This document shows positions 1-8,972 of a stretch of 35,845 nt of DNA, in pieces. The first letter of the stretch is position 1, and the number at the start of each line of letters is the position of its first letter. The position numbers and the translations under genes were made by a program. The DNA is from Prorocentrum cordatum (taxonomy: Eukaryota > Sar > Dinophyceae > Prorocentrales > Prorocentraceae). The notes below the pieces were generated by a model, which saw only the letters and a program-made list of their open reading frames with translations, was not told the origin of the DNA and did not search any database. Location of the stretch: contig CAUYUJ010014590.1 in assembly GCA_963575745.1 (NCBI GenBank), positions 356,001-391,845 on the forward strand. Reading direction: 5' to 3'.

Positions 1-514
1 GCGGGCCCCACGGGGCCCGGTTCTGGGCACCGACCCGTTCCAGGTTCCAGAATCATCCTGGAACCGTTCCGGGGTGCAGCCTGGAACCTGAAGCGAGCGA
101 CTCTCCGTCTGGGCGCTCTCGGGAGCCCTGCGGGCCGCCTCTCGGGGATGGGGGGGTGCGCGCGAGCTCCCCCAAAAAAGGCCATGTTCCAAAAAGGCCA
201 TGTTCTGCGCTGGCCTGGCCTGGCCTGGCCTCGCAGGCCTAGGTATTTAGACTCGCGGCGGGGCCCAGCAGGCCTAGACATCCCCGCTCTCTCGCTCCCT
301 CCTGGCAGGTCTACTGGGGGAGGACGACCATCAAGACGCGAGCACTCCTCCGCACGACTGCGCGATGCGCACGGAGCTGCTCGAGCACCCCGTGTACCCG
401 GATGATCCCGGCCATTCCACGTCTTCTGCTGCGTTGGCATCCTTCGCTTGACAGCGTTTGTGGTCCTCCACTGAATGAAGGAGCGGCTGCGACAACTCAG
501 GGTTCCAGCCTTTG

Positions 515-635
515 GTGACTAATTGCACCCCGCTCGTTTTACTTTTGACTAATGTCACCCCGCTCGTGCCATAGGGAGGCTCTTCAATTGTCTGCACACC
601 ACTTTTGACTAATGTCACCCCGCTGAGCCCTTCGT
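515..635 (+). repeat. Short direct repeats, ACTAAT..CACCCCGCT
   Basis: Three copies of a unit containing 'gactaatgtcaccccgct' (the first with 'ttgcacc') lie here, two of them preceded by 'acttt'. Copy B of the duplication has only two (15100-15150), so one unit was gained or lost after duplication. Confidence 0.75.
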
Positions 636-954
636 TGGGCAAACACCACGTGCTCCCTAAGATGGACCACGACCCTCTGATTCGGCCGCGCGAGAAAAAA
701 GTGACGAATGACCCAGCCATATGCCATGCAGGCGGGACCATAGGAAGAACGGCCACAACAACGTAAATGTTCTTCTGGATGCGTGAGTCATGCGTGCGGA
801 GCTACTTGAGTTGGCGTGCCTGCGCGGTCAGACGTCATACGGTCGTAGTCGTGATAGGTCCTACGTTGCAGTTGCATCCTTCGACTGTTATGGGGACCAC
901 TCGACACTCAACCGTTCAATTCTAGCCACCAGGTCAGGCTGTGCCCGACTCGCG

Positions 955-1515
955 AGGGGGAAGAACAACACTGGAATCCGGAGGTTAGGGTTTCCTGTTT
1001 CGAAACCTCGGAGGTTAGGGTTCCCTGTTTCGGAACCTCCCTAAACAAAGGGAAACACGAGGGAAACAGAGAGGACACAGGGGAACACATGGGAACGTAG
1101 GGGAACACAGGGGAACACAATTGGAAAACAAGGGAGACCGGAGGGCAAACGGATGGACAACGTAGGAAAACAGATGAGTAATTGAGAAAAACGGAGGGAA
1201 ATTAGTGGACATCGGAAAACAAATGGAGCGCATTCGGAAAACAAAGAGAAAACATAGTGAAATCAAAGGGAAGACAGGGGAAAACATGTGGAAAACCGAG
1301 GGAACACCAACCTCCGGAGGTAACCTTCGGAGGTTAGGATTTCCTATTTCGGAACCTCCCAAATCAAAGGGAAACAAAGGGAAACAGAGGGGAACAAATG
1401 GAACATGGTAAAACAGAGGGAACGCAGAGGGAAAACGGAGGGAACCCTAACCTCCGGAGGTAAGCGTTGTTTATTTCGGAGCTCCACTAAACAGAGGGAA
1501 ATTCTGGGGAATCGG
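955..1515 (+). repeat. Purine-rich AGGGAAACA repeats with CCTCCGGAGG palindromes
   Basis: Degenerate ~10-base units of the type 'aggggaacac' alternate with the motif 'cctccggaggttagggttt' and 'tttcggaacctcc'. The opposite strand gives pyrimidine-rich frames full of F, P, S and C, which I regard as repeat translation, not genes. The same block recurs at 2290-2700, 15540-16090, 19310-19710 and 20930-21050. Confidence 0.85.
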
Positions 1516-1668
1516 AGGTTGGGGGGTGAGATCAAAGTGGAACGGAGAGCCCCCCTATCGGGAAATCGATGTCGGTTTCGTGTTCGTGCCGTGCGCGCGG
1601 GCGAGGCGAAGCTGCGTGGGCGCGGGAGAGGAAATTCTCCTGTGTCTGGGCCGCGGCTGGACCCGTGG

Positions 1669-2190
1669 TGAGATCGACAGTGAGATCGATAGTGAGATCG
1701 ATAGTGAGATCGATAATGAGACCGATAGTGAGATCGATAGTGAGATCTATAGCGAGAGATCGATAGTGAGGTCTATAGTGAGATCGATCGTGATATCGAG
1801 AGTGAGATCGATAGTGAGATCGATAGTGAGATCGATAGTGAGATAGATCGAGTGGGATCGATAGCGAGATCCATAGTGTAATCGATGGTGAGATGAATAG
1901 TGAGATCGGAAGCGAGATCGATAGTGAGATCGATAGCGAGATCGATAGTGGGATCGATAGTGGGATGGATAGTGAGATCGACAGTGAGATCGATTGTGCC
2001 CCGTCGGTGTCCCATCAGTGTCCCGTCAGTGTCCCGTGGTTTCACGTGCTAAGATCGATATTGCTATCGAGACAGATATCGATAGTTAGACCGATGAGAC
2101 CGATAGTGAGAACGATAGTGAGATCGATAGGATGATCGATACTGAGATCGACTGTCAGATCAATAGTGAGATCGATATTGAGGCTTTTTA
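1669..2190 (+). repeat. 12-bp satellite, GAGATCGATAGT
   Basis: Tandem 12-base units, 'gagatcgatagt' with scattered substitutions, run for about 500 bases and are interrupted near 1995-2050 by 'gtcccgtcggtg'-like 10-mers. Because the period is a multiple of three the array stays open and reads as (SEID)n or (VRSI)n; I do not treat that as protein. The array is dense in GATC and ATCGAT sites. The TA at 1862-1863 is the empty target site of the insertion seen in copy B. Confidence 0.95.
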
Positions 2191-2289
2191 CACTGGCATC
2201 GTCAGAACAATGATTACCACTGTTGCCCATTGTTGGCCCCCTCCCCCCCAATCTCCTTATCACCCGCAGGGTGGTCGTATAGGTAGAGG

Positions 2290-2705
2290 AAGCACAGAAA
2301 AACCGATGGAACAGGGAAGGGAAACAGATGGAAAAAGAAAGGACGCAGAGGAACACGGAGGGAACCCTAACCTCTGGATGTGAGTGTTTCCTGCCTCGGA
2401 ACCTTCCAAACCAGAGGGAAAACACGACAAACCTAAGGAGACAGAGGACAACAGGAAAGCGGAGGGAACCCTAACCTCTGGAGGTTAGGGTGTCTTAAGT
2501 CGGAACCTAACAAAACATGGGGAAACAGAGACAAACAGAGGAAACCGAATGGCATCGGAGGAACACGGAGGTAAGCAAAGGGAGACGGAAGGAAACGGAG
2601 GAAAACAGAGGGGACTTTAAATCTTTGGAGGTTAGGGTGTCCTATCTCGGAACCTCCAAAAACAGAAGAAACATAGACAAACAGAGGAACACCGACGAAC
2701 TTTAT
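2290..2705 (+). repeat. Second AGGGAAACA / CCTCCGGAGG block
   Basis: Same repeat type as 955-1515, with near-palindromic 'ccctaacctctggaggttag' at about 2471-2490. It sits immediately before the 91-bp satellite, an arrangement repeated at 19310-19765 and 20930-21115. Confidence 0.8.
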
Positions 2706-2721
2706 CTTGGCGAAAGACCGC

Positions 2722-3440
2722 TTTCGGTGGAGCTCCATCTGGGACCACGACCCGTGTGAGGGGTGCGCCAAAATGGGCGTTGGGCGCATGCGGCCTGTGC
2801 CACTGGGGCTTTCGGTGGAGCTCCCTGTGGGGCCACGAAACGTGTCAGGGGTGCGCCGAAATGGGTGGCGAGCCCCGCATGCGGACCCTGCCGCTGGGGC
2901 TTTCGGTGGAGCTCCTTGTGGGGCCACAACCGTGCCAAAATGGGCGGCTTTGACGCATGCGCGCCCTGCCGCTGGGGCCTTCGGGGGAGCTCCTTGTGGG
3001 GCCACGAACCGTGTGAGGGGTGTGCCAAAATGGTTGGCGGTCCCCGCATGCGGACTCCGCATGCGGATTTTGCCGCTGGGGACTTCGGTGGAGCTCCCTG
3101 TGGGGCCACGATCTTCGTGAGGGGTGTACCAAAATTGGTGGCGGTCCCAGCATGCGGACCCTGCCGCTGGGGACTTCACTGGAGCTCCCGTGGGGGCCAC
3201 GAACCGCGTGAGGGGTGTGCCAAAATAGGTGGCGGTTCCCGCAGGCGGACCCTGCCGTTGGGGCCTTCGGTGGAGTTCCCTGTGGGGCCACGATCCTCGT
3301 GAGGGGTGTGCCAAAATGGGTGGCGGTCCCCGCAGGCGGATTTTGCCGCTAGGGCCTTCGGTGGAGCTCCCTGTGGGGCCACGATCCTCGTGAGTGGTGT
3401 GCCAAAATGGGTGGCTGTCCCGGCATGCGGGGCCTGCCTC
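2722..3440 (+). repeat. 91-bp satellite, array 1
   Basis: About eight units of a 91-base repeat are present. Landmarks in order are GGTGGAGCTCCCTGTGGGGC, CACGATCCTCGTGAGGGGTG, TGCCAAAATGGGTGGCGG, CCCGCATGCGGACC and CTGCCGCTGGGGCCTTC. Since 91 is one more than a multiple of three, the reading frame rotates from unit to unit, so the long open frames on both strands are repeat artefacts. The same satellite occurs inverted at 13612-14225 and direct at 19765-20750 and 21115-22150. Confidence 0.95.
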
Positions 3441-3484
3441 TGGGGACTTCGCCTCTCGACGATGACGGCGTCCTCGCGTCCGTG

Positions 3485-4195
3485 ATGAAGGTTTTGGAAA
3501 TATTTCGGCATGCGCGCGCGGCTGGCGCGCGAGAGTGTCCCGCATGTTTTATTCGACGCGGATCGTGCCCCCCCCCCCAGCACGCGCGCAAGGGCGTGCG
3601 GATGATCTCGGCATGCGGCGCCAAAGGCTCATTTGGTAGAGTGTCGTGGCAATTTGAGCAAGCGTATGGTTTTTGTGTTTACAAATGCGCCAAAGCGCGA
3701 GCGCACGTTGCTTTGCATATTGATGTTGCGAAGCCATGTGCTTCTTGTGTGTTGATTGGGCATTCGATTTTGGAATCGTTACGACATCATTCGTTTTTGA
3801 CGGATTTCGGCATGCGCGCGCGACGACGACGCGCGCGTTCTTCCCGTAATTCTTGCGACAAAAAAGATTCTCGCGACGGCACGCGCGCAAGGGCGTTCGA
3901 ACGATTTCGACATGCGCGCGCACGAAATCAGTTTGGTAGCGTGTTCCGAACATGTTCAAAACACAACGGTTTCCCTAAGGATTCGCAAGGAATGCGCGGA
4001 TTTGTTTGTTGTTTTTTCTGTTGCGTTGAAAATCCGTGTTGCGAAACCATGTGTTTTGTTTGTTGGACATTCGATTTTGATTTTCCAGCGACGCCGACGG
4101 TTTTTGAAGGATTTCGGCATGGACGCGCCACGACGCGCGCCTGCGCATTTCGTCCCATTCGTTGCAAGGTTTTGTTGTGAAACTCATGATTTTTT
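3485..4195 (+). repeat. ~305-bp tandem repeat, just over two copies
   Basis: The landmark 'ttcggcatg' following 'tttttga(c/a)gga' or a variant occurs near 3506, 3807 and 4112. In the first two intervals it is followed by cgcgcgcg-rich sequence, 'acgcgcgcaagggcgt', 'gttgcgaa(g/a)ccatgtg' and 'cattcgattttg' in the same order, so the unit is about 305 bases. A 257-codon plus-strand frame (3407-4180) crosses the repeat but shows no domain I recognise and is probably not a gene. Confidence 0.75.
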
Positions 4196-4394
4196 ATAAA
4201 CGAGTGCGCGCGCATAATATTTTGTGCAGAGCGTGGCGGGGGGTCCGTTACCGGTTGGGCTGGCATTGTACGACTTTCTATTTGGAATGGACGATGGGGC
4301 GCACACATATGTAATTTGCAATGCGAACAGGGGGGAGTCGATAATCCCGGGGGGGACGTAATGTGTATGCGTCGTACAGAAAAAAGAGAATCTA

Positions 4395-4500
4395 TGTACC
4401 GCAATATATATATATATGTATATATGTATAGATATATAGATGTATATGAAACAGGTGTGTGAATATATGTACCGCATATATATATATGTATATGTGTGGT
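4395..4500 (+). repeat. AT-rich microsatellite (TATATG)n
   Basis: Runs of 'atatatatatgtatatatg' stand out from the GC-rich surroundings. The following 4500-4680 carries degenerate 'tgtatgcgatgcaa' repeats. Confidence 0.85.
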
Positions 4501-4699
4501 GCATTGTGCGCGGCACAACGTATGTAGTGAAACCTATGCGGTCCAATCTCTGTCGTGCAGTGTATGCGATGCAAGTTGTGTAGTGCAGTCTACGCGTTGC
4601 AGCTTGTGTACTGTAATGTATGCGATGCAACCTACGTAATGCAAGCGATGCGGTGCAATGTATGCGATGCGGCGATGGCGACGGGCGGCGGGGGGCGCA

Positions 4700-4845
4700 A
4701 GCTCCAAGGTGCGAAACCCAAGCCTCCGGAGGTTCGTGTTCCAAGCTCCGAGGTGCGAAGCCCTAACCTCCGGAGGTTGCGGTTCCAAATTCCGTGGTGC
4801 GAAACCCAAACCTCCGGAGGTTAGAGTTCCAAACTCCGGATTCCA
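4700..4845 (+). repeat. 44-bp tandem repeat centred on CCTCCGGAGG
   Basis: The palindrome CCTCCGGAGG occurs at 4723, 4767 and 4811, exactly 44 bases apart, each preceded by 'ggtgcgaa(a/g)ccc' and followed by 'ttccaaa/gctcc'-like sequence. It looks like a relative of the blocks at 955 and 15540. Confidence 0.85.
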
Positions 4846-4976
4846 GTGTCTACCGGGAGGGGAGGTAGGAAGCCTCCTGGTTGTTCTGCTCAATGCAAGG
4901 GGGTGATCCGTGGTGCCAGGACCATGGACTCGATGGCAGATGATTCTCGCCGATATCAAAGGCACCTTTTTCGGCT

Positions 4977-5204
4977 TTGTATACCAATGCGGGGAATCGT
5001 GGCGTCACGATATACGAGTGCAACGGTCGCCAAGGCTGGGCGTGCAGCTATTCGGGGCTCGGTTGTCCGGGAGTGTGCGTCAACGACCATACAAGTTCCA
5101 TGGCCGTGTACACGATAGCGGTGCCATCTACGACACCTTTGTTCAATCGAATATACGATGGCCTATGGCTAATTGCTTGCTCACTGCAGCTTAATATGGC
5201 TTGA
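4977..5204 (+). other. Possible cysteine-bearing exon, unrecognised
   Basis: A 75-codon frame contains a cysteine cluster (YECNG, WACSYSG, GCPGVCVND) that looks less repeat-like than its surroundings and lies upstream of the secreted-type gene at 5732. No start, splice sites or homologous family could be settled. 5205-5417 shows only loose 'agcttgatctggct' type repetition. Treat as a candidate exon only. Confidence 0.15.
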
Positions 5205-5417
5205 TCCGGTCAATCTTGTTCATTCGCCCTTACATCCAGCTTGATCTGGCTCACTGCGCCACACCATTGTTTACCCTTGGTCAACCAGCTTAACCTGGCT
5301 GAATACTACCTCTAATCCGACCGAGTCGCCCCTTGATCGGGCTTAATCGCCTTCAGGCGTCTTCACAAGATCTTGCGAGGAGTTGCCTCCTATCAAACCA
5401 TTAATGCTGCAGTTTTC

Positions 5418-5510
5418 GCGGGGGAGATAGGCTTAGGGGGGATGCGTCGACCCCCGACCGCCCACTCATCGCCGATAGGGGCCCGATAGCCCGCCCCGCC
5501 TTGGAACGTG
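5418..5510 (+). repeat. Dispersed ~90-bp repeat, upstream copy
   Basis: This segment aligns over its whole length with 6955-7047, about 1539 bases downstream and in the same orientation; both contain 'atcgccga(t/c)aggggcccga'. The pair brackets the gene at 5732. Confidence 0.75.
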
Positions 5511-5639
5511 GTTCGATACCAGGGGTGCGTCGTCGTTTTATTGGCAATGTATGTCCGATTGCAGGTCGATGCGGCGTTCTCGGAGCTGGCCCCCCGTGTT
5601 ATTGCCCTTTGCACTAGAGCCTATGATGACCGACTGCGG

Positions 5640-5654
5640 GCACCTTGGCTCAAG
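5640..5654 (+). other. Candidate relict spliced leader
   Basis: Bases 5640-5654 read gcaccTTGGCTCAAG, against CCATTTTGGCTCAAG in the dinoflagellate spliced leader: 12 of 15 match and the last ten are identical. It is on the coding strand, 77 bases upstream of the ATG at 5732, where the leader of a retroposed mRNA would lie. The upstream CCGTAG is not present. A chance match cannot be excluded. Confidence 0.4.
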
Positions 5655-5731
5655 CTTCGAGGTTTCAGTCTTGACCCGCACACGCAATCTATATTGGAGC
5701 TACGTAAACTGCTCTTGCGCAGCTTGCCAGG

Positions 5732-7171
5732 ATGGCGGCAACCAGGAAAGCACCATGGAGCATATTCGTGGCAATGCTTCCTGTCCAGGGGGTTCCTGCC
5801 GCGATTTCCATGATGGTGCGAGAGCGCATGCACAACGACACCCACAATGACACCCACGACCTTTACAACAGCTCGCGCACGGGTGCCCAGACGGCATCGT
5901 GCAGTTGGAGCCAAGGTTCTGCAAGTGGGTGGGCCGCTGAGCCACATTGCCATTATGCTAACTATAACCCTACATGCAATTCTGCGAACAGTGGCAAATA
6001 CTATTATGGCAACCCCTGGGATACAGTCGGCGGGTACGTCACGAGCTTGGCTGGCTGCAGTGGCGGTTGGTTTTATCATGGCAGCAAGTCTTACGACCGG
6101 ATATTCACTTACAATTGCCAGACGACGCCATCTCCAACCTCGTACCCGACGCCCTACCCGACGCCTTACCCAACGCCCTACCCGACGCCTTACCCAACGC
6201 CCTACCCCACGCCGAACCCCACGCCGTACCCGACGCCCTACCCGACGCCGTACCCGACGCCCTTCCCAACTCCGTACCCGACGGCCTTCCCAACGCCGTA
6301 CCCGACGTCATACCCGACGCCCTTCCCGACGCCCTTCCCGACGGCGTACCCGACGCCCTTCCCGACGCTCTTTCCGACGCCCTTCCCGACGCCCAGCCCG
6401 ACTCCCAGCCCGACGTATCCTCTGGGCTGGCCGACGCCACACCCGACGTTTCCTCCTGGATCTCCCATGGCGGGTGGAGCCGGCGGAGGCGTGGCTGCCA
6501 CTGGTGACCCCCACCTTCAAAACGTTCATGGTGAGCGGTTCGATTTGATGCAGGCAGGCAGGCATGTCCTGATACAGATCCCTCGTGGAATGAGCGATGC
6601 AGAAGCACTGCTTGTCGTACAAGCCGATGCGAGCCGATTGGGTGGACATTGTGCGGATATGTTCTTCCAGCGCGTGAACGTTACCGGCACTTGGGCAGAA
6701 GCCCAACAAGTTGGGGGGTACCATTACAGCGCGTCGCAGAAACCGAACGAGATTCCGCATTGGGTTGCGCTTGGCCCGGTTCAGCTGAAAGTGGTTCTTG
6801 GGCACACTGACGCCGGCATCGTGTACCTGAACGTTTACGTGAAGCACTTGGGGCGGGCAGGGTTTGCCGTCGGAGGTCTGCGGGGTGAAGATGGCCCATC
6901 TGGGGCCACCCAAAGGGGCCGCCCCCGGCCAGCCCCCAGCGTCAGGGGCGACGATGGGGGGGGGATCGGCACAGGGCGGACGCGCCGCCCCCCAACCTGC
7001 CCAGTGATCGCCGACAGGGGCCCGAGAGCCCCAACCTGCCCGGGAAGGTGCGGATGCGCTGTCGGAGGCCCAATCGCCTCCTTCAGGGCGTGGCCCCTCA
7101 CAGGGGCCTGGAGCCAGCCCTGCCGGGGGCTCGAAGAAGAAGAAGAAGAAGAAGAAGAAACAACCATTTAA
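5732..7171 (+). CDS. Secreted-type PT-repeat protein with GDPH/vWD-like domain
   Basis: The ATG at 5732 (context gccaggATGG) opens a 479-codon frame. Residues 1-26 are a plausible signal peptide (basic start, then [18 protein letters not shown]). Residues 35-131 are rich in N-glycosylation sequons and cysteines. About 133-245 are PTPYP/PTPFP repeats, a typical extended linker. Residues 258-387 hold [28 protein letters not shown] and [16 protein letters not shown], which I recognise from dinoflagellate secreted proteins with a von Willebrand D-like fold; a role at the cell surface is inference. After GEDG (about 388) the expected conserved tail is missing. From residue 408 the frame runs through the dispersed repeat 6955-7047 and then a GAA microsatellite (E-rich end), so the true C-terminus may lie near 6895 or in another exon. 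Another plus frame at 5618-5850 is also Cys-rich ([16 protein letters not shown]), so an upstream extension with a frameshift or intron is possible. Confidence 0.65.
   Translation: MAATRKAPWSIFVAMLPVQGVPAAISMMVRERMHNDTHNDTHDLYNSSRTGAQTASCSWSQGSASGWAAEPHCHYANYNPTCNSANSGKYYYGNPWDTVGGYVTSLAGCSGGWFYHGSKSYDRIFTYNCQTTPSPTSYPTPYPTPYPTPYPTPYPTPYPTPNPTPYPTPYPTPYPTPFPTPYPTAFPTPYPTSYPTPFPTPFPTAYPTPFPTLFPTPFPTPSPTPSPTYPLGWPTPHPTFPPGSPMAGGAGGGVAATGDPHLQNVHGERFDLMQAGRHVLIQIPRGMSDAEALLVVQADASRLGGHCADMFFQRVNVTGTWAEAQQVGGYHYSASQKPNEIPHWVALGPVQLKVVLGHTDAGIVYLNVYVKHLGRAGFAVGGLRGEDGPSGATQRGRPRPAPSVRGDDGGGIGTGRTRRPPTCPVIADRGPRAPTCPGRCGCAVGGPIASFRAWPLTGAWSQPCRGLEEEEEEEEETTI
6130..6420 (+). repeat. 12-bp coding minisatellite, CCCTACCCGACG
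   Basis: Tandem 12-base units encode PTPY and later PTPF/PTS within the gene at 5732. The unit length keeps the frame, as expected for a real low-complexity linker, and flanking non-repeat sequence codes in the same frame on both sides. Confidence 0.9.
6955..7047 (+). repeat. Dispersed ~90-bp repeat, downstream copy
   Basis: Partner of 5418-5510; see that entry. It overlaps the 3' part of the open frame of the PT-repeat gene, which is the main reason to doubt the last ~70 residues of that protein. Confidence 0.75.
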
Positions 7172-7177
7172 ACATGA

Positions 7178-7311
7178 TAAACTTTTGGAGCTCCGCGCAG
7201 ATTTCTTGCATCCCCGGCGGCGCCTCCGGCGCCACCCCTGGCGCGCTCCGCGCGCCAGGGGCGGGAGGTCCAGCGCGGATCCAAGAAATCAGGGCGGAGC
7301 GCCATAAGCTT
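7178..7311. repeat. Imperfect inverted repeat with strong central hairpin
   Basis: The arms 7178-7213 and 7277-7311 are imperfect reverse complements (for example gatttcttgcatcc against ggatccaagaaatc). In the middle, 7235-7246 (CCCCTGGCGCGC) and 7250-7261 form a perfect 12-base stem with a three-base loop. It may be a small foldback or MITE-like element just after the stop codon of the PT-repeat gene, or a structured 3' end. Confidence 0.7.
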
Positions 7312-7364
7312 ATGCTTCTGTGGTCTTGGTCTTCGCACAGGGGCGACGGAGCCAAACGGTTTTT

Positions 7365-7454
7365 GGAGGAGGAGGAGGAGGAGGAGGAGGAGGAAGAGGA
7401 GGGGGAGGAGGAGGAGGATGAGGAGGAGGGGGAGGAGGAGGAGGAGGAGGAGGA

Positions 7455-7486
<32 letters not shown>

Positions 7487-7661
7487 GAGGAGGAGGAGGA
7501 GGAGGAGGAGGAGGAGGAGAGGAGGAGGAGGAGGAGGAGGGGGAGGAGGAGGAGGAGGAGGAGGAGGAGGAGGAGGAGGAGGAGGAGGAGGAGGAGGAGG
7601 AGGAGGAGGAGGAGGAGGAGGAGGAGGAGGAGGAGGAGGAGGGGGAGGAGCAGGAGGAGGA
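7365..7661 (+). repeat. (GGA)n microsatellite, ~300 bp
   Basis: Nearly uninterrupted GGA units. All frames on both strands stay open (poly-E, poly-G, poly-R, poly-S, poly-P, poly-L) and none is taken as coding. 7662-8134 has no feature that I can support. Confidence 0.98.
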
Positions 7662-8134
7662 GGTCCGGTCCGGTCCGACACACTCGAAGTCAGCAAGCCG
7701 ATCGATATGTAGAGGAATATGCAGTGCCGCGATAAAGTATCGCCAATCAAAGCTTGCCAACGTGTAGACAGGTCAAAGCCCCACACCAGCAGCGGGACGC
7801 ACCGACGTGGCGTCTCCGCTGGGCCTGGGTCGCGGCAGTGCTGAATCTGCCCCAGCTGGCCGCCCTCACAAGACATCGCGCGTCAATGGAAGAAGGGGGC
7901 GGAGTGAAGCAGGGGCAGGACAGCGCCGCACCGTGAGAACGCTCGCTGCATTCGTCGACACGGGCGTACAACTGGCGAGCATAGAAATTGCGCCAGCATG
8001 CGATCACCGAGTGTGCGTTGCGACACTTCGGCCGCATTTCAAATGCCCGCCGAGCACGGGAACTAAAATCTGGCGGGGCATTCGTCAGTAGGCGGCCGCC
8101 GTTACGACAAGATCCTGTGTTTTTTCCAGCCCAG

Positions 8135-8184
8135 AGGAAGGAGAGGAGGAGGAGGAGGAGGAGGAGGAGGAGGAGGAGGAGGAG
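8135..8184 (+). repeat. (GGA)n microsatellite at the 3' end of the LINE
   Basis: About 16 units, read as TCC on the LINE's coding strand. It begins 28 bases after the last stop codon of the element. The matching array at its 5' end is 12925-12985, in the same orientation. Confidence 0.95.
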
Positions 8185-8212
8185 ACAAGGGGGAAAGCAA
8201 TGCGCCGCCGGG

Positions 8213-8851
8213 TCACTGCTTCATCCGCTTAATGCGGGCCTGCAGCTTCCGCTCCCGCTTCGACGCTGGCGCTGACCCCAGCACCTCCTCGCCCCCGGCC
8301 TGCATCCACACGCGAACGATGATCTCCACGACTGCCTTGACCAAGGGATCCCCCCCCTCCACGAGGCGGAACCGGAAACGGTGGCCCTTGTCGCGCGTCT
8401 CGTAGGCCCTGAACTCCAGCACCTCCCTCCCCAGCTTCTTGGGCACGTCGTACTTCGTCAGGAATTCTTCGATCTTCTGGTACTCGGGCGGTTTCGCCCC
8501 CATCTCCTCCGCGGAAAAGTGCGTCTGCCCGATGAGCGCTGCGGCAATCAGCGCGTGGTGGCAAGGCACTCCGTGCCCGTGGCCCCGTTGGCCCCGGGCC
8601 TTCTTCTCGTACTCGCCCACCGCCCCGCGCATCCTGTCGTAGAACGCCTCGCCCACCTCCCCCGGCACCAGGCACGTCCGGTAGAGCGCCGCTGCGTGGT
8701 TCCGCGACTCCGCCGCCACGGACGCCAGGAGAATCAGCTCGTCCCTCTTCGAGGCCGCGTCGGGCTCCTCGGTCTCGGTCATCGCAGACTTCGCGGCGCT
8801 CCCCTCCTTCTCCTTCGGCTTCGGCAGGAAGTTCTTGTAGGCCTCGCTCAT
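8213..8851 (-). CDS. Hypothetical protein, 212 aa, GC3-rich, at the LINE 3' end
   Basis: From the ATG at 8851 (MSEAYKNFLPKPKEKEG) to TGA at 8213-8215 the frame is intact. The frame is open further upstream to 8953 but only with non-ATG starts. The protein is charged and soluble-looking, with no signal peptide or membrane segment, and ends in a basic stretch (KRERKLQARIKRMKQ). I do not recognise the family. By hand count about nine in ten third codon positions are G or C (18 of 212 are A or T), against about 70% in a 60-codon sample of the neighbouring reverse transcriptase, which argues that this is a genuine gene of different origin. It lies in a different frame from the LINE protein, directly after its zinc finger and before the 3' GGA array. 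It may be a captured host gene, a second ORF of the LINE, or a separate retrocopy. Confidence 0.6.
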   Translation of the reverse strand: MSEAYKNFLPKPKEKEGSAAKSAMTETEEPDAASKRDELILLASVAAESRNHAAALYRTCLVPGEVGEAFYDRMRGAVGEYEKKARGQRGHGHGVPCHHALIAAALIGQTHFSAEEMGAKPPEYQKIEEFLTKYDVPKKLGREVLEFRAYETRDKGHRFRFRLVEGGDPLVKAVVEIIVRVWMQAGGEEVLGSAPASKRERKLQARIKRMKQ

Positions 8852-8972
8852 CGGGACGTGCGCGTGCTGGGGCAGGAGCAGAGTGCAGCCGCTCGCGAGC
8901 GGCGATTCGGGCACACAGGGCTTCAAGAGCCGGGATAAGCGTGGAAGACCCAATCGTGCGAGAAGCTCTCAC

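Larger units (their letters stand above)
2..3440 (+). repeat. Segmental duplication, copy A
   Basis: This stretch recurs in the same orientation from 14587 onward (offset about 14585 at the left end). Bases 2-1660 match 14587-16243 almost base for base, 1864-2710 match 18872-19735, and the satellite after 2722 matches that after 19765. Copy A begins at the window edge, so its left limit is unknown. It lacks three blocks found in copy B (16244-16466, about 16530-16692 and 16736-18869) and has an extra ~40-base unit near 590-630. Bases 1-955 contain no convincing gene; short open frames there are not supported by any recognisable domain. Confidence 0.9.

Noticed and set aside
1-1044. Short frames conserved between the two duplication copies (148-405, 331-756, 790-1044)
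   Set aside because: Their conservation is explained by the recent duplication, and none shows a recognisable domain.
2433-3545. 370-codon minus-strand frame over satellite array 1 (and similar frames over arrays 2 and 3)
   Set aside because: The 91-bp period forces frame rotation; the peptide is the satellite read in successive frames.
5440-5525. tRNA-like B box (ggttcgatacc) near 5510
   Set aside because: No matching A box, acceptor stem or cloverleaf can be drawn around it.
7310-7876. Poly-E, poly-S, poly-P and poly-L frames over GGA arrays
   Set aside because: Microsatellite translation on both strands.
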